From Heterobilharzia americana (Eukaryota > Platyhelminthes > Trematoda > Strigeidida > Schistosomatidae), in the NCBI GenBank assembly GCA_944470555.2, contig OX104130.1, positions 57,755,491-57,819,490 on the forward strand: 64,000 nt of DNA, read 5' to 3'. Of this stretch, positions 23,265 to 34,982 are shown piece after piece (position 1 is the stretch's first letter; each line of letters begins with the position of its first letter). The translations under genes were made by a program, and so were the position numbers. The notes below the pieces were generated by a model. It saw nothing but the letters and a program-made list of their open reading frames with translations. It was not told the DNA's origin and did no database searches.

Positions 23265-24432
23265 TCAGGCAGGTTTCAAACATGGACGAGAGTGCATCAA
23301 TCTTGTTTTCACTCTCCTACAGGTTCTGGAACACAAACATACCAGTGGCCAACAATTGCCATATTTGTTGACCAACAGGTGGTGAACTATTTTGGGTGTG
23401 TCTGACTGTGAAGGAAGTACCGACCAAGTATATAACCCTAATCAAAGCTGCTTATTCGAACTTACGTAGCCGTGTAGGTATTTAAGGAGAGTTGTCATTT
23501 AAATTGACGACAACTAGTGTTGTGTGCCAGGGATATCTCCTATCACCATTTCTATTTGACTTCGTCAAAGACGTATTAATGAATAGGAGCTTCGGTACTT
23601 ATGACTTCATAGGGACTGATCTACTCTGTGATCATTTAGTTGACTAGGAGTAAAGAAATGCAGTGTCTTCTAAATGCTCTAGGCAAAAATTTGAGTGGTC
23701 GGCATACTTTTCACACCTGTCAAATGAAAGATGGTGCTACAGGACTGGTGTGTTGCAAGTACTCCCAGTTTAATGATAGGAAGTGAAATGGTGGATTATT
23801 TGGACCACCTCACTTACTTGGGAAGTTGCATTAGCCCGAACAGAGCGGTTGCTGACGAAATCTCAGTTCAGATAGAGATGGGTAGTTTGGCATTTGCAAA
23901 CGCATGTCACTTGTGGCGCCGCTGACTAGTGAGACTTCCGACCATCCATCAATGGACAAGTATAGTGCGCTGCAGTGCATTTTGTCCTGTTGTATTTTTG
24001 TGAGATATGGTCTCTAAAAGTAGAAGATTTGAAGCGGTTTGTTGGCTATAATCATAGATGTCTCGTAGCATTGGTCATGTTTTGCGGAATTATTGTGTGT
24101 GTAATGTTGAGGTGAAGGGTACTAGAGAAGACAGGCAAGTCGATTGAAGAGATTGTGAAGCTTAGTAGTGGTTGAGATGGTTTGTACATGTACTGTGCAT
24201 ACCAAACGACCACTTACCTCAACGTGGCGTGCTGGAGAAAGATGGAATAGTTTGTGAGAGAGTTCAGGGTTGTCAGATGAAGACGTGGCACCAGTAGTTG
24301 AAGTCTCTGGTTATTGGTCTAGGTGTGTGGAGAGATGTAGACTGCCTGATTGGGGTCCTTGAGACGAAAAAGTAATCATTGGTTAAAGTTGGTCACACTG
24401 GTATAGATATATTCACTCGCAACACTTGTAAA
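23265..24432 (+). mobile_element. LINE A, decayed plus-strand copy
   Basis: It begins with NQAGFKHGREC (matching NQAGFRPGRGC of the long copy) and keeps WPTIAIFVDQQ, LLSPFLFDFV and the open piece at 23731-23925 with DHLTYLGSCISPNRAVADEI. It ends near the ATTCACTCGCAACACTTGTA match to the CIHTLSSS terminus. Frames change many times and the catalytic YADD region is destroyed. Confidence 0.8.
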
Positions 24433-24559
24433 ACTTGAATATTCGCAATAACTTTCATCCCCGGATTGTTTATTTTCTCGCACAACTTCGTCTACTTTGA
24501 AATCTCTTTTTTATCCACCCGTCTTTGCATACTACTGTGAATTGTGGCAACTTGAGTTG

Positions 24560-25145
24560 ATGCATTTATGTGCGAGATTCTACGTTATCTATCTGTTACC
24601 AAAGGGATATGATAAAGAACGTGAAAAGGATATTTATCCGGATTGTTAACGAGACTGCACTTCATATGAATACGCGATTTAACTGGGGAGCTCCATGCAA
24701 AGTACTAATTCAGAAGGAAGTTAAATGCAGGAAAATTGGAGCTGGTGATTTCCACACAGTTGTGTTGTCAAAGCTGAAAGTTCAGATACCTAGGCTGGCT
24801 AGTTTTTTTGTGTTTAACAATTCAGCTGCTCCTGTGAAGCCAGTTATATTACCCGATGTTCTAGGAGTTATATGTTCCGTGCTCATGAATACCTTCCAAA
24901 ATGGCTAAATAAAACTGTAGTGAAAAATGCAAGTAACTCAATAGTAGCTCACTTAGTTCAAACAGACCATAAAGTGAATGTGAATCAATCATTTCTTATC
25001 ACTTAGGGTGTCCCCATTAGTCTACCAAAAGCTAAAAGATACCGATTTCTTCAGCTAGCATAAACTGCAACCACTGAACTTTAGTAGCCTGAATTAAATG
25101 CACAGAAGAACTAGATGCAGCCACCACCATTACCTTGGTGTGTTT
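24560..25145 (+). pseudogene. Penelope-like RT end plus GIY-YIG endonuclease (PLE-4)
   Basis: The 24570-24908 frame covers the end of the RT. A shifted frame then reads QFSCSCEASYITRCSR, with the paired cysteines and a YIT in place of YIG, followed by the EH-like HEYLPKWLNK and SIVAHLVQTDHKVN, the SIVxHLxxTxH signature of Penelope endonucleases. A final shifted piece ends in LPW near 25145, the usual PLE terminus. Several frame changes and the altered catalytic box make it inactive. Confidence 0.75.
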
Positions 25146-25281
25146 CAGAATTGTTAACTCTCTGGATTAATTAGTTTTGACCATCTAGCATCATTTTATC
25201 ACACACATTACTGATTATTTTGGACTGTATTAACGACTGACTGCCTTCTGAAATTTCCCACACATTGATTTTTTAATTCAG

Positions 25282-25401
25282 CAACAAGGAAAAATACCAG
25301 TAGAGTCTGAGCAAGAAGTTATGGGAAAGAATACTTTGTGTTCATCAACTGTCTTTCGCATTATAATGGAAATTTTGAAGGATATTCTAGTTGCCTTTTA
25401 A
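25282..25401 (+). other. Possible 3'-terminal exon (weak)
   Basis: A pyrimidine-rich acceptor (TTGATTTTTTAATTCAG) is followed by 39 open codons and TAA; the peptide includes KIPVESEQEVMGKN and RIIMEILKDILVAF. No upstream exon was identified on this strand. Short frames like this arise by chance, so confidence is low. Confidence 0.25.
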
Positions 25402-25620
25402 ATATAACAGTTAGTATTTTTGGTTCAAATGTTAAACTTTATCGCATCGAGAAATGTTTTTGTAATGGCTAAAGAATCATTTAGATTGAAACTTGACACT
25501 CATTAGATGCTATCACAATTGACTGATACACTTAGATTATTGCTGATCAGTCATGGTTTTCCAGACTGCTTGATGATGATTCCACACAGCAGTGTAGGAT
25601 AAACAGTCTTACACCATAAC

Positions 25621-25994
25621 TGTTGTTGTGACCGAGTGGTGGGGTTTGCGCGCGTCGGTATAATGAATACTGAGACTCAATGAACGCCTCAATTGAGTAC
25701 CTTTACGACTGACCTCCCTCAGTACCTTCTGCTTCACTTAGCCGCGGTAAAATCAGAAGACAAAGACGGCCTGTGACTGCAGGAACAGTGACAACAACTT
25801 TTATTAAACGAATACATGACATATATGTATTTACAAAGCTCTCAGAAAGTGAAGCCACAAGTGAACCAATCAGATTTTTGTGCGAGGTCGAATTCCTCCA
25901 ATCAGGTCTTCATGTCAGCACATGCATAAATCATGACCTGAACATGATCTGATCACGACTTGAAAACTCCCCTATTGGCTGCCTTGTCGCTACG
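25621..25994 (-). mobile_element. Solo LTR of a gypsy-type retrotransposon
   Basis: The 374-base unit is bounded by a 4-base direct repeat, TAAC, at 25617-25620 and 25995-25998. On the minus strand it starts CGTAGCGACAAGG (probably once TGTAG), has a polyadenylation signal (TTTAATAAAAG) near 25800 and ends CACAACAACA. This is the structure of an LTR left after recombination between the two LTRs of one insertion. Schistosomes have such families (Boudicca, Saci), but which one this is cannot be told by eye. Confidence 0.6.
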
Positions 25995-25998
25995 TAAC

Positions 25999-26489
25999 TA
26001 CTGTCATAAATATTTACGGGTTTCAAACATCGAAATAAACCATGAGATTCGATATTTGACACAGCTGCATGACCTCGACTTATTTTCGGCGCACAAATGC
26101 TTATTGTTAGGGGTTTCAGAATATGATAAACAATATGTCTATCATCCCTATCAACTGGGTCGGAATAGTTGTCAGGTTAATAATGACTTGTAATGAAAAC
26201 TTTTATCATGTATCCTCATACATCGTTTATCTGTCTAGAGTAGTTTGAAGCTTCAGTGCAGAGTTGTGAATGATCACGCTATTTACTGCTATGAATAGTC
26301 AGTATTTGTAGAATCTTTCACTTTCAGTCAGGCGTAGCTAACATTACGTTGACTGAGAATCGACTATCGAAAATGCCTAAACACTTGAGAAACCAATGAG
26401 TAATGGATGTTGTCTATTTCTTAGATTCCTGGATTCTGTAATGCTTAGTCTATTGCAAAGATGAAAACTATTTTCATCATAAACTGACA
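25999..26489. other. Unassigned DNA between solo LTR and CR1-like LINE
   Basis: No feature could be supported. The open frame at 25960-26193 overlaps the LTR end and has no motif. Confidence 0.35.
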
Positions 26490-27935
26490 AATGTAAGATT
26501 AATGCAGAGGACGGCGGAGACTTGCCTTAGATAGTTTCTGACAAAAGCTGGATGCCACCACTGTCTTATATAGCAACACTGCTTATAATCTTGATAGAAA
26601 TGCAAAGTATGTCACATGTGCTTTTTTAGACTATACTTCTGCATTTGATTACATCCCAAGACCTTGTTTACTGGATAAACTAACCAGGATGCATATTGAA
26701 TCCTTGTTAATCGTTTGGCGATATTCCTATTTCTCTGAAAGGAAACGATGTGCTGTTCACCGACGGAAGCGTCCCACCTCACTGCTTACTGAGGCTGGTA
26801 TTCTCCAAAGTATTGTCTTTAACCCTGGTCTTTTCTTTTTCTTTAAGTATGACTTGTTATCTCCAGCTAGTATTAATTTTTTCAAACCTGCTGATGGTCT
26901 GGGGTTTCCATATTTTCTCCTCTTCAGAAGATTGTTCTCAACTGTACGGTTTACCATCTACTGTTAGACGATGGTCCTATGTAAATGGTTTTGTGCTTAA
27001 TTGTTCGAAATGTCAAGCCTTAAACTTTAGTTTCAGACGTGAACAAAACCTATGCAAACTGCTTAATTCTCATGATTTATCTTATATTGGTAGTTGTGTA
27101 TCAGAAAATGGTACAAGTGTGATTTATCTCGGTGTGTTTTTCTTCGGATGTTTCCTGATCTTCCCATATCTTACTAATTATCGAAAGAATTTTCGACCAA
27201 ACTTTCTACAGTAGGAAGCTGACAGTATCTGGTAAAACTTGATGTCTTCTTTTCTGTTCCACAAACACCTGCATCTTGGTTATAGTCCTCTGTTATTCCT
27301 CTTTAATCCTTCATTGGTCAGTGAAAAAGACTATGCTATGTCAGTAGAACTTTGGAGATTGTCAGCAGAACTATTCGTGTACCTCTAAACCTTCTAATTA
27401 AAACTATTGTGGACAAATATTTTAACTCATGTAAACATCTGACAGGAGTTGTGTTATCAGATGACCAGCATACTCTTCATTAAAAACTCCCTATATGTCG
27501 GTCGTCAGACGGGACCAGGAGCAAGTATATAAGACTTTATACACGTACTATTAAATATAAAATCTATGCAGTATCGTGTTTAGCTCGTATTGTGTGCAAA
27601 GAAAAAAGTATTACAAATGAACTAACTAATCAACTTTTGTTTTTGAAAGCAAACTAATTAAAGCTTATACAGTTTGCTATTATTTATGTATTATGAATTT
27701 AATTGCTAATGTGACTGCTTACTTAAGTTTTCCTTTTCAAGGAAGTTGTAGATGGCGCAAATATTCTTATCTTTAATAAGTAATTTCTACCTATTTCATT
27801 TTATTATGCGTACATATTGACTATTTTTGTCCAACTGATGCTCTGTGATATGCTGAAAACTCTGTACAGTATTATCGAAATATCTTCTAGAATAAAGCCA
27901 TTATTATTACTGTTATTATTAATATTATTGACTTA
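26490..27935 (+). mobile_element. CR1/Jockey-type LINE, 5'-truncated and decayed
   Basis: The copy covers the palm and C-terminal parts of a non-LTR reverse transcriptase. Motif A reads FLDYTSAFDYIPRPC at about 26628, then ERKRCAVHRRKRPTS, and a catalytic box changed to PADGLGF at about 26890, so the aspartate pair is gone. A second frame continues with RRWSYVNGFVLNCSKCQALN (about 26968) and LLNSHDLSYIG. Further shifted pieces run to about 27640. The end is marked by GAATAAAGCC and an ATT-rich tail at about 27893-27935, the style of CR1 tails. The clade (SR1 or Perere relatives) is inferred from wording only. Confidence 0.7.
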
Positions 27936-29335
27936 GATACACATTTTTTTTACTGGAAACAACCTTGTCCCATTAAGCTGCTTTTCTATATTATTCACAG
28001 TGACTTCAAACTAACTTAACACATAACCCTTTCCTTTCTCTGCTGATAGACTGAATAAGTGTGAAATTAGTGAATTTTTCAATCAATCGATATACATAAA
28101 ATACTTTGCAATGAAGAAATTAAAAAATAAAATAAACATATGTGATATTACATTATTAATAGGGAAAAAAAGTCCGAAGTATTTAGTTGTTTCTTCTTCC
28201 AGTCTAAACCACTACCTGCTGCCTGACAAGCGAGAAAGACTCTAGTCAAATGCGCAAAACTTTTTCTCGAACAAATCGTAATCAGCGTATTCTGTCTGTC
28301 TACTTGTTTCTCCTTTGCCTGATACAGACATGTACATAGTGTTTTCTGCCTATTTCCCGAAACATAAACATTTCAAATTTATTTTTAGCTCCAGTTTTTA
28401 TCAAGAAAGTGTGAGAAAGAGAGTTGGTTATGTTCCAGCGAATAGATACTACAGTGGAAGGAGGAAACTACAGTTTTCATGCAAAAAAGGAATCGTGAAT
28501 AAAACCTTTCAAGCCATTTATGCGACAGTCAGTCAACCACAGGCTTCACTGGCCGCATATATTAGATAAAGGTAGAAAAGGCGGAGAAAAGCCAGACACA
28601 GTAACAACGAAACACAAACAGTCAAATTATGGCTGATCATTCGATGGATAAAAAGAATAAACGGTGGAAAAATAAGTAAATATTATTTTATTCAGAGATG
28701 TGATAATTATACTTTGTTATTTTGGTAAAGAAAAAAACACTTGGTCTTTAATATACTTATCTCTGGCGCAATATGTATAAGTAATTTACAAATATATATG
28801 TATATTTCTGTTAACACCTGTTGGTATCTCAGTTTCGAGAATCAGGCACACGTACAAGTGGATGTCAGCATGTCTATTTTGTAACTGTGTATGTATGTTT
28901 GCGCATAGTGATGTTTGCATAACGTCCTGTGAAGTCGATTAGTCTATCAAATAAACTTGATAAGATAAGTAAACAGAATCGACAGCTTAGCGAAGAAAAG
29001 AAGCGGAGAATAATTATGTACTTGATTCATTTAATTAGGTCTATTGACAAATATTCTGTAACCTAGCTGCTTTCATTGTAATCTGATGACGAAGGCTCAA
29101 TAATTGAATTCAAGTATGTGCTTTCTTAGGTTGAGTGCCCACATTCGATCTTAGCATCTAAGTCGTTACTATGGCGTTACTATAGTACCTCCAAGTCTTG
29201 ACTACCGATGTAAGTTTGTCAACTGAGTGAAAAATGGAACCTTTCAGCTAGGCGACAAGATACTGTAGTGCAATGGGCTTGGTTTGTGTGCTCAGGTCGG
29301 TTAGTAGGAATCCATCTTTTTAACCAAGTTTTGGC
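27936..29335. other. Unassigned AT-rich DNA
   Basis: No feature supported. An 84-codon frame at 28315-28569 (+) has no motif or clear splice context. Confidence 0.4.
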
Positions 29336-29407
29336 GCTTGATAACTAACATACATCACTGTCACATATTTAATAATTCAAAAGAGTTCATTTCTTTTTGT
29401 GAACAGT
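29336..29407 (+). repeat. Left arm of a 72-bp inverted repeat
   Basis: These 72 bases are the reverse complement of 29986-30057 with three mismatches. The pair encloses a 578-base core holding two family B copies in opposite orientation. Confidence 0.9.
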
Positions 29408-29424
29408 TGAACCTGTAACTAATT

Positions 29425-29600
29425 TGGAGGTTTGTGGGAATTTATTTATTGATTTCAGGTTGGTATTCATTGTTAATCGACACTAGTTGGGAAAACATTG
29501 AAAACCTGGGAGCACTGGACAGTTGTTTCATCCCAATTTGGGACTCTTCAACAGTGAGCACCCACAAACTCACTAGGAGTCGGATCCAGGACCTTCAGGC
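29425..29600 (-). repeat. Family B short element, minus-strand arm with best ribozyme
   Basis: Read on the minus strand it runs from a damaged B box (GGTCCTGGATCCGACTCC) through the hammerhead (29506-29563) to the tail, with TGAAATCAATAAATAAATTC and a CCTCC end. Confidence 0.75.
29506..29563 (-). ncRNA. Hammerhead-type ribozyme, nearly intact (family B)
   Basis: Minus-strand order: stem I strand CACTG; core TTGAAGA (consensus CTGANGA, only C3 changed to T); stem II GTCCC-loop-GGGAT, five pairs counting G-U; GAAA; very short stem III from ACAACTGT; cleavage triplet GTC; stem I partner CAGTG. Layout and short stem III are those of the schistosome hammerhead. C3 pairs with G8 in the catalytic core, so the change probably cripples cleavage. 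This is the best conserved copy in the window. Confidence 0.65.
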
Positions 29601-29749
29601 GATTCTCATTGAATGCCGTTGTTGGGTTTCTGTTATTATGTCTCATTAGGTTGACCCCATCGATCACGACTTCATATTAAAACTATGGGAACCACCTCTC
29701 GAAGCAAGTCACTAATGAGCAATAGATTAACTCGTTTGGAGTTTTTTAG

Positions 29750-29945
29750 AGGTTTATTTGTTGATTTGTTAATTTCATGGGGATAGTTACTTAGCTGTGT
29801 TACTGGATGGAGGTTGCTCTATATCATGAAGTGACAGAAGTAGGAAGTATGAATCATTGGATTGTTACCCAGTATGACCTAATGGTAATATGTTGGTAGC
29901 GGAAACTGAAGGTTCTGGGTCTGATCCCGGGTTTACCAAGGGAAA
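29750..29945 (+). repeat. Family B short element, plus-strand head
   Basis: It begins GAGGTTTATTTGTTGATTTG, passes ACTGGATGGAGGTTGCTC and the tRNA-like segment with TGACCTAATGGTAATATG and the B box GGGTCTGATCCCGGG. The ribozyme and tail are missing; another sequence follows from about 29946. Confidence 0.65.
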
Positions 29946-29985
29946 CCCGTTTATTTCCATAAACACAAAAAAACCCAACAATTGT

Positions 29986-30057
29986 ACTGTTCACAAAAAG
30001 AAATGAACTCTTATGAGTTATTAAATATGTGACAGTGATGTATTTTAGTTATCAAGC
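29986..30057 (-). repeat. Right arm of a 72-bp inverted repeat
   Basis: Partner of 29336-29407, three mismatches in 72. It begins ACTGTTCACAAAAAGAAATG. No clear target-site duplication was found outside the arms. Confidence 0.9.
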
Positions 30058-32221
30058 TTCAAGGTGTGATATAAGTCACAAAAATGATAAGTTTGAGAAA
30101 TCAAGATGGAAATAGTCAACAGAGTAATAGTAAAAGACTTAATATAGTAATTATAATCATGTGAAACAGGTTATTCTTAAGCAAATTGCATTGTACCTGG
30201 TAAACTGAAGACAGTACTTTCGGTTGAGTGGTCAGTCATTAATAATAGATAATCAGTTGAGAATAAGTAAGCAAATGAACATTGAAGAACAAGAGAGGGA
30301 AAAGGTGTCCAAAGTAATACTAAAATTTACATCATGTTGATGGCCACAGTAACGAAACTGTTTCAACAAATTTCTTTTGAATACAAAGGTCAAAATGGAT
30401 TAGAATCTGTAATTACTGTTTAGCAATCCCGCACCACTTGACGATGTTTTGATTGAATTGTAAACCTATATATTAGCTTAAAGTCAGAGACGAAGATCTA
30501 GTTGAAAAGGATTATATTTATTCGGTCAGTCAGTCTTTTTTCTAAAAGTGATATTATTGTCACTGGATGATGACTCAATCTAAAAGCAAAATATATTTCG
30601 TGACCAGAGTGCAATATGATGGCTGTTTGTCTGCGTCACCCCCAGTTGTAACCCCTTCATATTATTGGATTATATTCAAATGTATTCAGTTGGTTGTTTG
30701 CTATTCTTCACAAGGGTTGATCATAAAGTACTGCTGTCAAATGCTTACAAAATTAGCACTGTCATGAACGTTTGTTGTAGTCTAAACGTGGAATCGATTT
30801 TCAGTGACCTTGAACAAAAAAGTGACTGAATTAATTTAGAAACTCCATGAATAAAGTGGGGAAACTAAACTTCGATTTTTACTGAAACTCCAGAAATCGG
30901 AGTTAGGTAAAGAGCTCATGAAAAAAAGTTGCACGGAAAAAACTGGTTAATCAGGATTAAATTGATGATGAGTTCAAATGTATGTAAGGCTTAACAAAGG
31001 TCACACGTCACCAGAAATCAAAAGGTAAGATAAGGAGACTTATACTTCATCGAATCATAGAATTAATTTATACAATGTTACTTTAATTATTGATATTTTC
31101 ATTTTACATAATTCATTTTCACTTAAACTCAAATATGCACTTTAAAATGATGATGTTACTTCTGTCTATCGAATAATGCATAATTTAATTAGCTATACAG
31201 GTGACTAAAGAAGATTGAGCATCTATTCAAGGTAGTTTCGCTTTCCCAGTTTTAAATCCATTATTTAGAACAACAAATCGATAAAAGTCAGATTTAAAAG
31301 CGTATAAATCTTAGGTCATTCATATACTTATTTCTCTTGATTATGCTATTAATATAGTCCTCTGGTTTTACAATCATCTGTTCATCTAAATTTTGGGATA
31401 AACTGAACTTTCTAATAGTGGCAGACTTTCACAAATGCTCACCAAATTCATTTTATTTCCAATATTTAGCTAGCCATTAGAAAAACTTACGCACGATCAC
31501 ATTTGTTGTCTAGATGATTTGACCTTTAGATCAGCTGATGATTCATTTGTCAAAGAAAATTCCAAGGAAACGTAAACACAACGGTTTTACTTTGTAAGTC
31601 ACACATATCATTCTACTTTGTCATTGTCAGTAACTGTCTACAATAATAAAATGATAACCTTGTATTTATTCTGTCTTCAGATTAATGCATCCGTATACAC
31701 ACATACATACACAAAACTTATACATGGAATCACAGTTATTTCTAACACAGATGTGTTCAAACAATGAATGTTGAGCTCTCAGAAAGTATCATAATTTTAA
31801 CGGGATTATACTTTTCTTTTTCAGAGATGTACAATTCCATACGAAACTTGATAAGGCCAACTTTGAGCATTAAAATCCATATTTCAATCAATATCATTCT
31901 AATTTAATCAACTGTGTTTATTTTTAAGATGAAACCATACATAAAAGAAAGTAAATAGCGTTTGATGTGCTCTAACATACGAGACAAGTCTCATAGTCAG
32001 TAGATTGATTCTGATCACCGATAGATAAACGTGATAAGTTAGTCACTTTCTTCTTTTCATTCGCCGACAGACTTTAACTTGTAAAACGTTTTGATGTTGA
32101 AATATGATAAACAGTCTTGAAAGTAATTGATAGCACCAGCATTATAGGTGAAAACTGAATATACTTATACCATATTAGAAGAGATTGCTTAGGAACTCAA
32201 GGTTGATTAAATGACTAAGTT
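30058..32221. other. Unassigned AT-rich DNA
   Basis: Nothing recognisable was found on either strand. Confidence 0.4.
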
Positions 32222-32345
32222 CAGTTGAAGGTTTATGTGGATTTATTGATTTCATGGGGGGGGGGATCCGTTATGGACTGACATTTGGTAGAGAAGCTGG
32301 CAGCACTATCCGGCAGTTTCGTCTTATTATGAGACTCGGTTGTAG
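32222..32345 (-). repeat. Family B short element, minus-strand arm
   Basis: The minus strand shows a decayed ribozyme (GAGTCTCATAATAAGACGAA then ACTGCC) and the tail to TGAAATCAATAAATCCACAT. It contains a run of ten G on the plus strand. It faces the plus copy at 32390. Confidence 0.7.
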
Positions 32346-32389
32346 TTATAGTCAGAAGCCGTTATCTTTGAGGAGAACTATTCGCCGGT

Positions 32390-32640
32390 GGCACTGGATG
32401 ATGGTCAGGCTATATCGTGGATTTTACAAACGTAGGGAAATGTGGACCATCGGATTCAGACTCTTTGGCTCGATGGTAACGTGTTTGGGTTCGATCCCTG
32501 GTGGGGGTCACGATGCATTTTTCGAAGGGGCCAATACTAGGGTAAAGCAGCTGTCCAGAGCTCCTGAATTTTCAATGATTCTCTAACTGATATCAATCTG
32601 TAAGAAATACCACCATGAAATCAATGAATACCCACAAACC
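32390..32640 (+). repeat. Family B short element, plus-strand copy
   Basis: Head CACTGGATGATGGTCAGGC, A-box part TTTGGCTCGATGGTAACG, a clean B box GGTTCGATCCC at about 32491, a decayed ribozyme that keeps CAGCTGTCCAGAGCTCC, and the tail ending in ACCCACAAACCTCCGAA. Confidence 0.8.
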
Positions 32641-32645
32641 TCCGA

Positions 32646-33309
32646 ACTGAAATTAATCATTTGATCAACTTCCAGTTCTTCAGAAATCTCTTCCAATGTA
32701 GCATTAATGCATTCAGTTTTCATCCACATCACCTCATATACCAATTGAATATATTTCAGGGATTATAAAATAGTTGTTCTACATACTTATCGAACTTACA
32801 ATAAAATTTACTGTCAAAAGATTATGATTGATTTTCATGTCTATAGAAAAACCTTGTGATTGCACTAAACATAATTCGAACAGAAGATTAACATGATTGG
32901 TAATTTTGATATGGAAATTCTGAGAATTATTGATTCTTGAAAAATATTATTGTCTGAATTTGAAACTAGCCTAATTTGGGGATGATACCATGTTTTATGA
33001 AAATCAAATCCGCATCTATTTAACAAATGATTAAGGGTTACTAATCAGTAGCAGTATTTTTAATATTACATATGCATGTGATCGTATACATCATGTAATT
33101 CTAGAAATAATTTTCATGCTTTTGGGTTTATATTGTTAAATAAGTTGAAAATGTCACTCATTCAGGAAAGCGAATGTATTTGATGAAGGCATGTTCTTTG
33201 AGAGCTTGTTTGGAAAACAAGAGCATTCATTGAAATGTACGCAGCATCGTATTCAGTGCATTATTGTTTAATTGATATTTCATGAATACTGGGTGGTGAT
33301 TGAAAGTGA
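32646..33309. other. Unassigned AT-rich DNA
   Basis: No feature supported. Confidence 0.4.
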
Positions 33310-33385
33310 GATAAAGATTTGGCCCACGACAGGATTCGAACCAGTAACCATTGGGTTTCTCACCCGGTATCTATACAAGTTTGCC
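33310..33385 (-). repeat. tRNA-like repeat, minus strand
   Basis: The minus strand has a clean B box, GGTTCGAATCC, about 45 bases after TTGTATAGATACCGGG. The flanks do not form an acceptor stem, so it looks like a tRNA-derived short element and not a tRNA gene. Confidence 0.4.
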
Positions 33386-33738
33386 AAATCATAGATGTCT
33401 TAGATAGTCAAACTGATAGTAAACTCACTCCCTCAAGAATAGCTTCGACTGGTGCATACAAACACACACACACCTCCATTTAAAATAAATTAGGGTAGCA
33501 AGGAGCTAAAAACACATGCTAAATACATAAATAGGCCCACCAGAGTAGTATTTTCGAGACTCGGTAACAATATGTTCACACTTAGTTATTTTTCAATTCA
33601 TTTTAAACTTTAGAAAAGGATTAAGTAGTTTTTGCGTGGCGAAAATATTTTAAAATATTGATTTATTTTTATAGCGATTAATTTGAAAATAATTATCTTT
33701 ATTTATTTACTGTTTTGTTTTTCGATATCAGTAAGTCT

Positions 33739-33740
<2 letters not shown>

Positions 33741-33774
<34 letters not shown>
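33741..33774 (+). repeat. (AG)17 microsatellite
   Basis: Seventeen uninterrupted AG units. Confidence 0.98.
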
Positions 33775-33777
<3 letters not shown>

Positions 33778-33947
33778 AGCACAGTGAGACATACATTACC
33801 AAAAATTTTATTTTTTAAATTATGATTGAGTGATTATTTTAATCAGAAGGGATAAAGCACTCACTTTGCATACACAGAAAAAATTAGTTAGCCACTTAAG
33901 GTAATGATGACTAACTCTTGTATTCCGTAATTATAAGGTTTTGAAGT

Positions 33948-34075
33948 ACACTGATTGATCACTGGAGAGTAAACAATCTCATATTGTCTAGTCCTGAGTA
34001 CAGACCGAATTCTACTGATCATTGTCTAATGTGCTCACCAAGGCAGGGGGCTCACTTTTGAAGTGAAAAGAAGAA
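33948..34075 (+). repeat. Family C short element, left-arm fragment
   Basis: TGATCACTGGAGAGTAA, ATATTGTCTAGTCCTGAGTA and CTCACCAAGGC follow the left arm of the family C copies at 44196 and 55576. The tRNA-like and ribozyme parts are absent. Confidence 0.65.
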
Positions 34076-34361
34076 GAAGATCTTTCATCCTGAATTTGTC
34101 ATTTGAATGGGTACGCGATGATCATGGAGTATCAGCGACAAATGTTTGCTTCTGATGATAGACTTCTTGGCACTATTTACTGGTGACATCAACTGACGAG
34201 GTCTAGTTGAAGATGTTTTGGTTTAGACTGACAGATAGTATTTGAAAATAGACACTACACAACTTCGCTAGCCAGGTTGAACAGCATGAACGTTATTTTC
34301 CGTCATTAGTAGACATTAAGTCTTCTGGTTGATACAAACTTCTGCCTATTATTAGGACAGT

Positions 34362-34878
34362 ATGAGTAAAATGATTTTCAACACCAACGTCAAGTCAGTG
34401 TGTTTATATGGTTCAGAGACCTGGCACGTTACGAAAGGCATTTCAAACAACTGCAGACATTCATCAACAACTGCCTACTCTCGTTACTGAAGATCAGATG
34501 ACCAGAAAGAATAAGCAACAAGGAACTCTGGCTGGCTGGCTGGCAACAAACCAACCAACAACCTATCACCCAACAAATATGCAAAGAAATTGGAGGTGGA
34601 TTGGATTTGGCATACACTGAGAAGGCAGACTGGGGATATCAGGTGCCAGGCCAGACCCTCAAATGGAATTCAAAGGGGAAACAACGAATCGGGCGTCCGA
34701 AGAGAGGGTGACATGGAGGAGATGGTGTGAGAAAGAAATGAACGCTTGTGGGCAGTCGTGGAGCCAGGTTGAGAAGACTGCCGAGAAGAGAGTAAAATGG
34801 TGACGTGTTGCTGAACCCCTATTTTCCACTAGGAACCCAAGGGACAAATAATAATATAATAATAATGAGTAAAATGAT
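34362..34878 (+). mobile_element. LINE B 3' end, 5'-truncated, with 14-bp target duplication
   Basis: The insert (34376-34864) starts at the FNTNVKSV region of the RT C-terminus and runs through the RTE-type end, with WRWIG, TWRRWCEKEMNACGQSW and ACAAATAATAATAT at the 3' end. ATGAGTAAAATGAT occurs at 34362-34375 and again at 34865-34878, the duplication left by target-primed insertion. It is one of the cleaner insertions here, so probably younger than the LINE A copies. Frame changes are present. Confidence 0.85.
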
Positions 34879-34982
34879 GTTCAGTAGGTTGTTGTTTTGA
34901 ATTGTCCTGTCGCTGACTGGACCCAATTGATCGGTCTCTTTTGGCACATGAGCTGCTACAATCGTCGCACAAAACTGGATAT

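Noticed and set aside
26750..27214. 154-codon plus-strand open frame as an intact gene
   Set aside because: Only its middle is meaningful, as one frame of a decayed CR1-like RT; the first part overlaps the true RT frame at 26689-26967.
33310..33385. Possible tRNA gene on the minus strand
   Set aside because: It has a B box only; cloverleaf stems are not evident.
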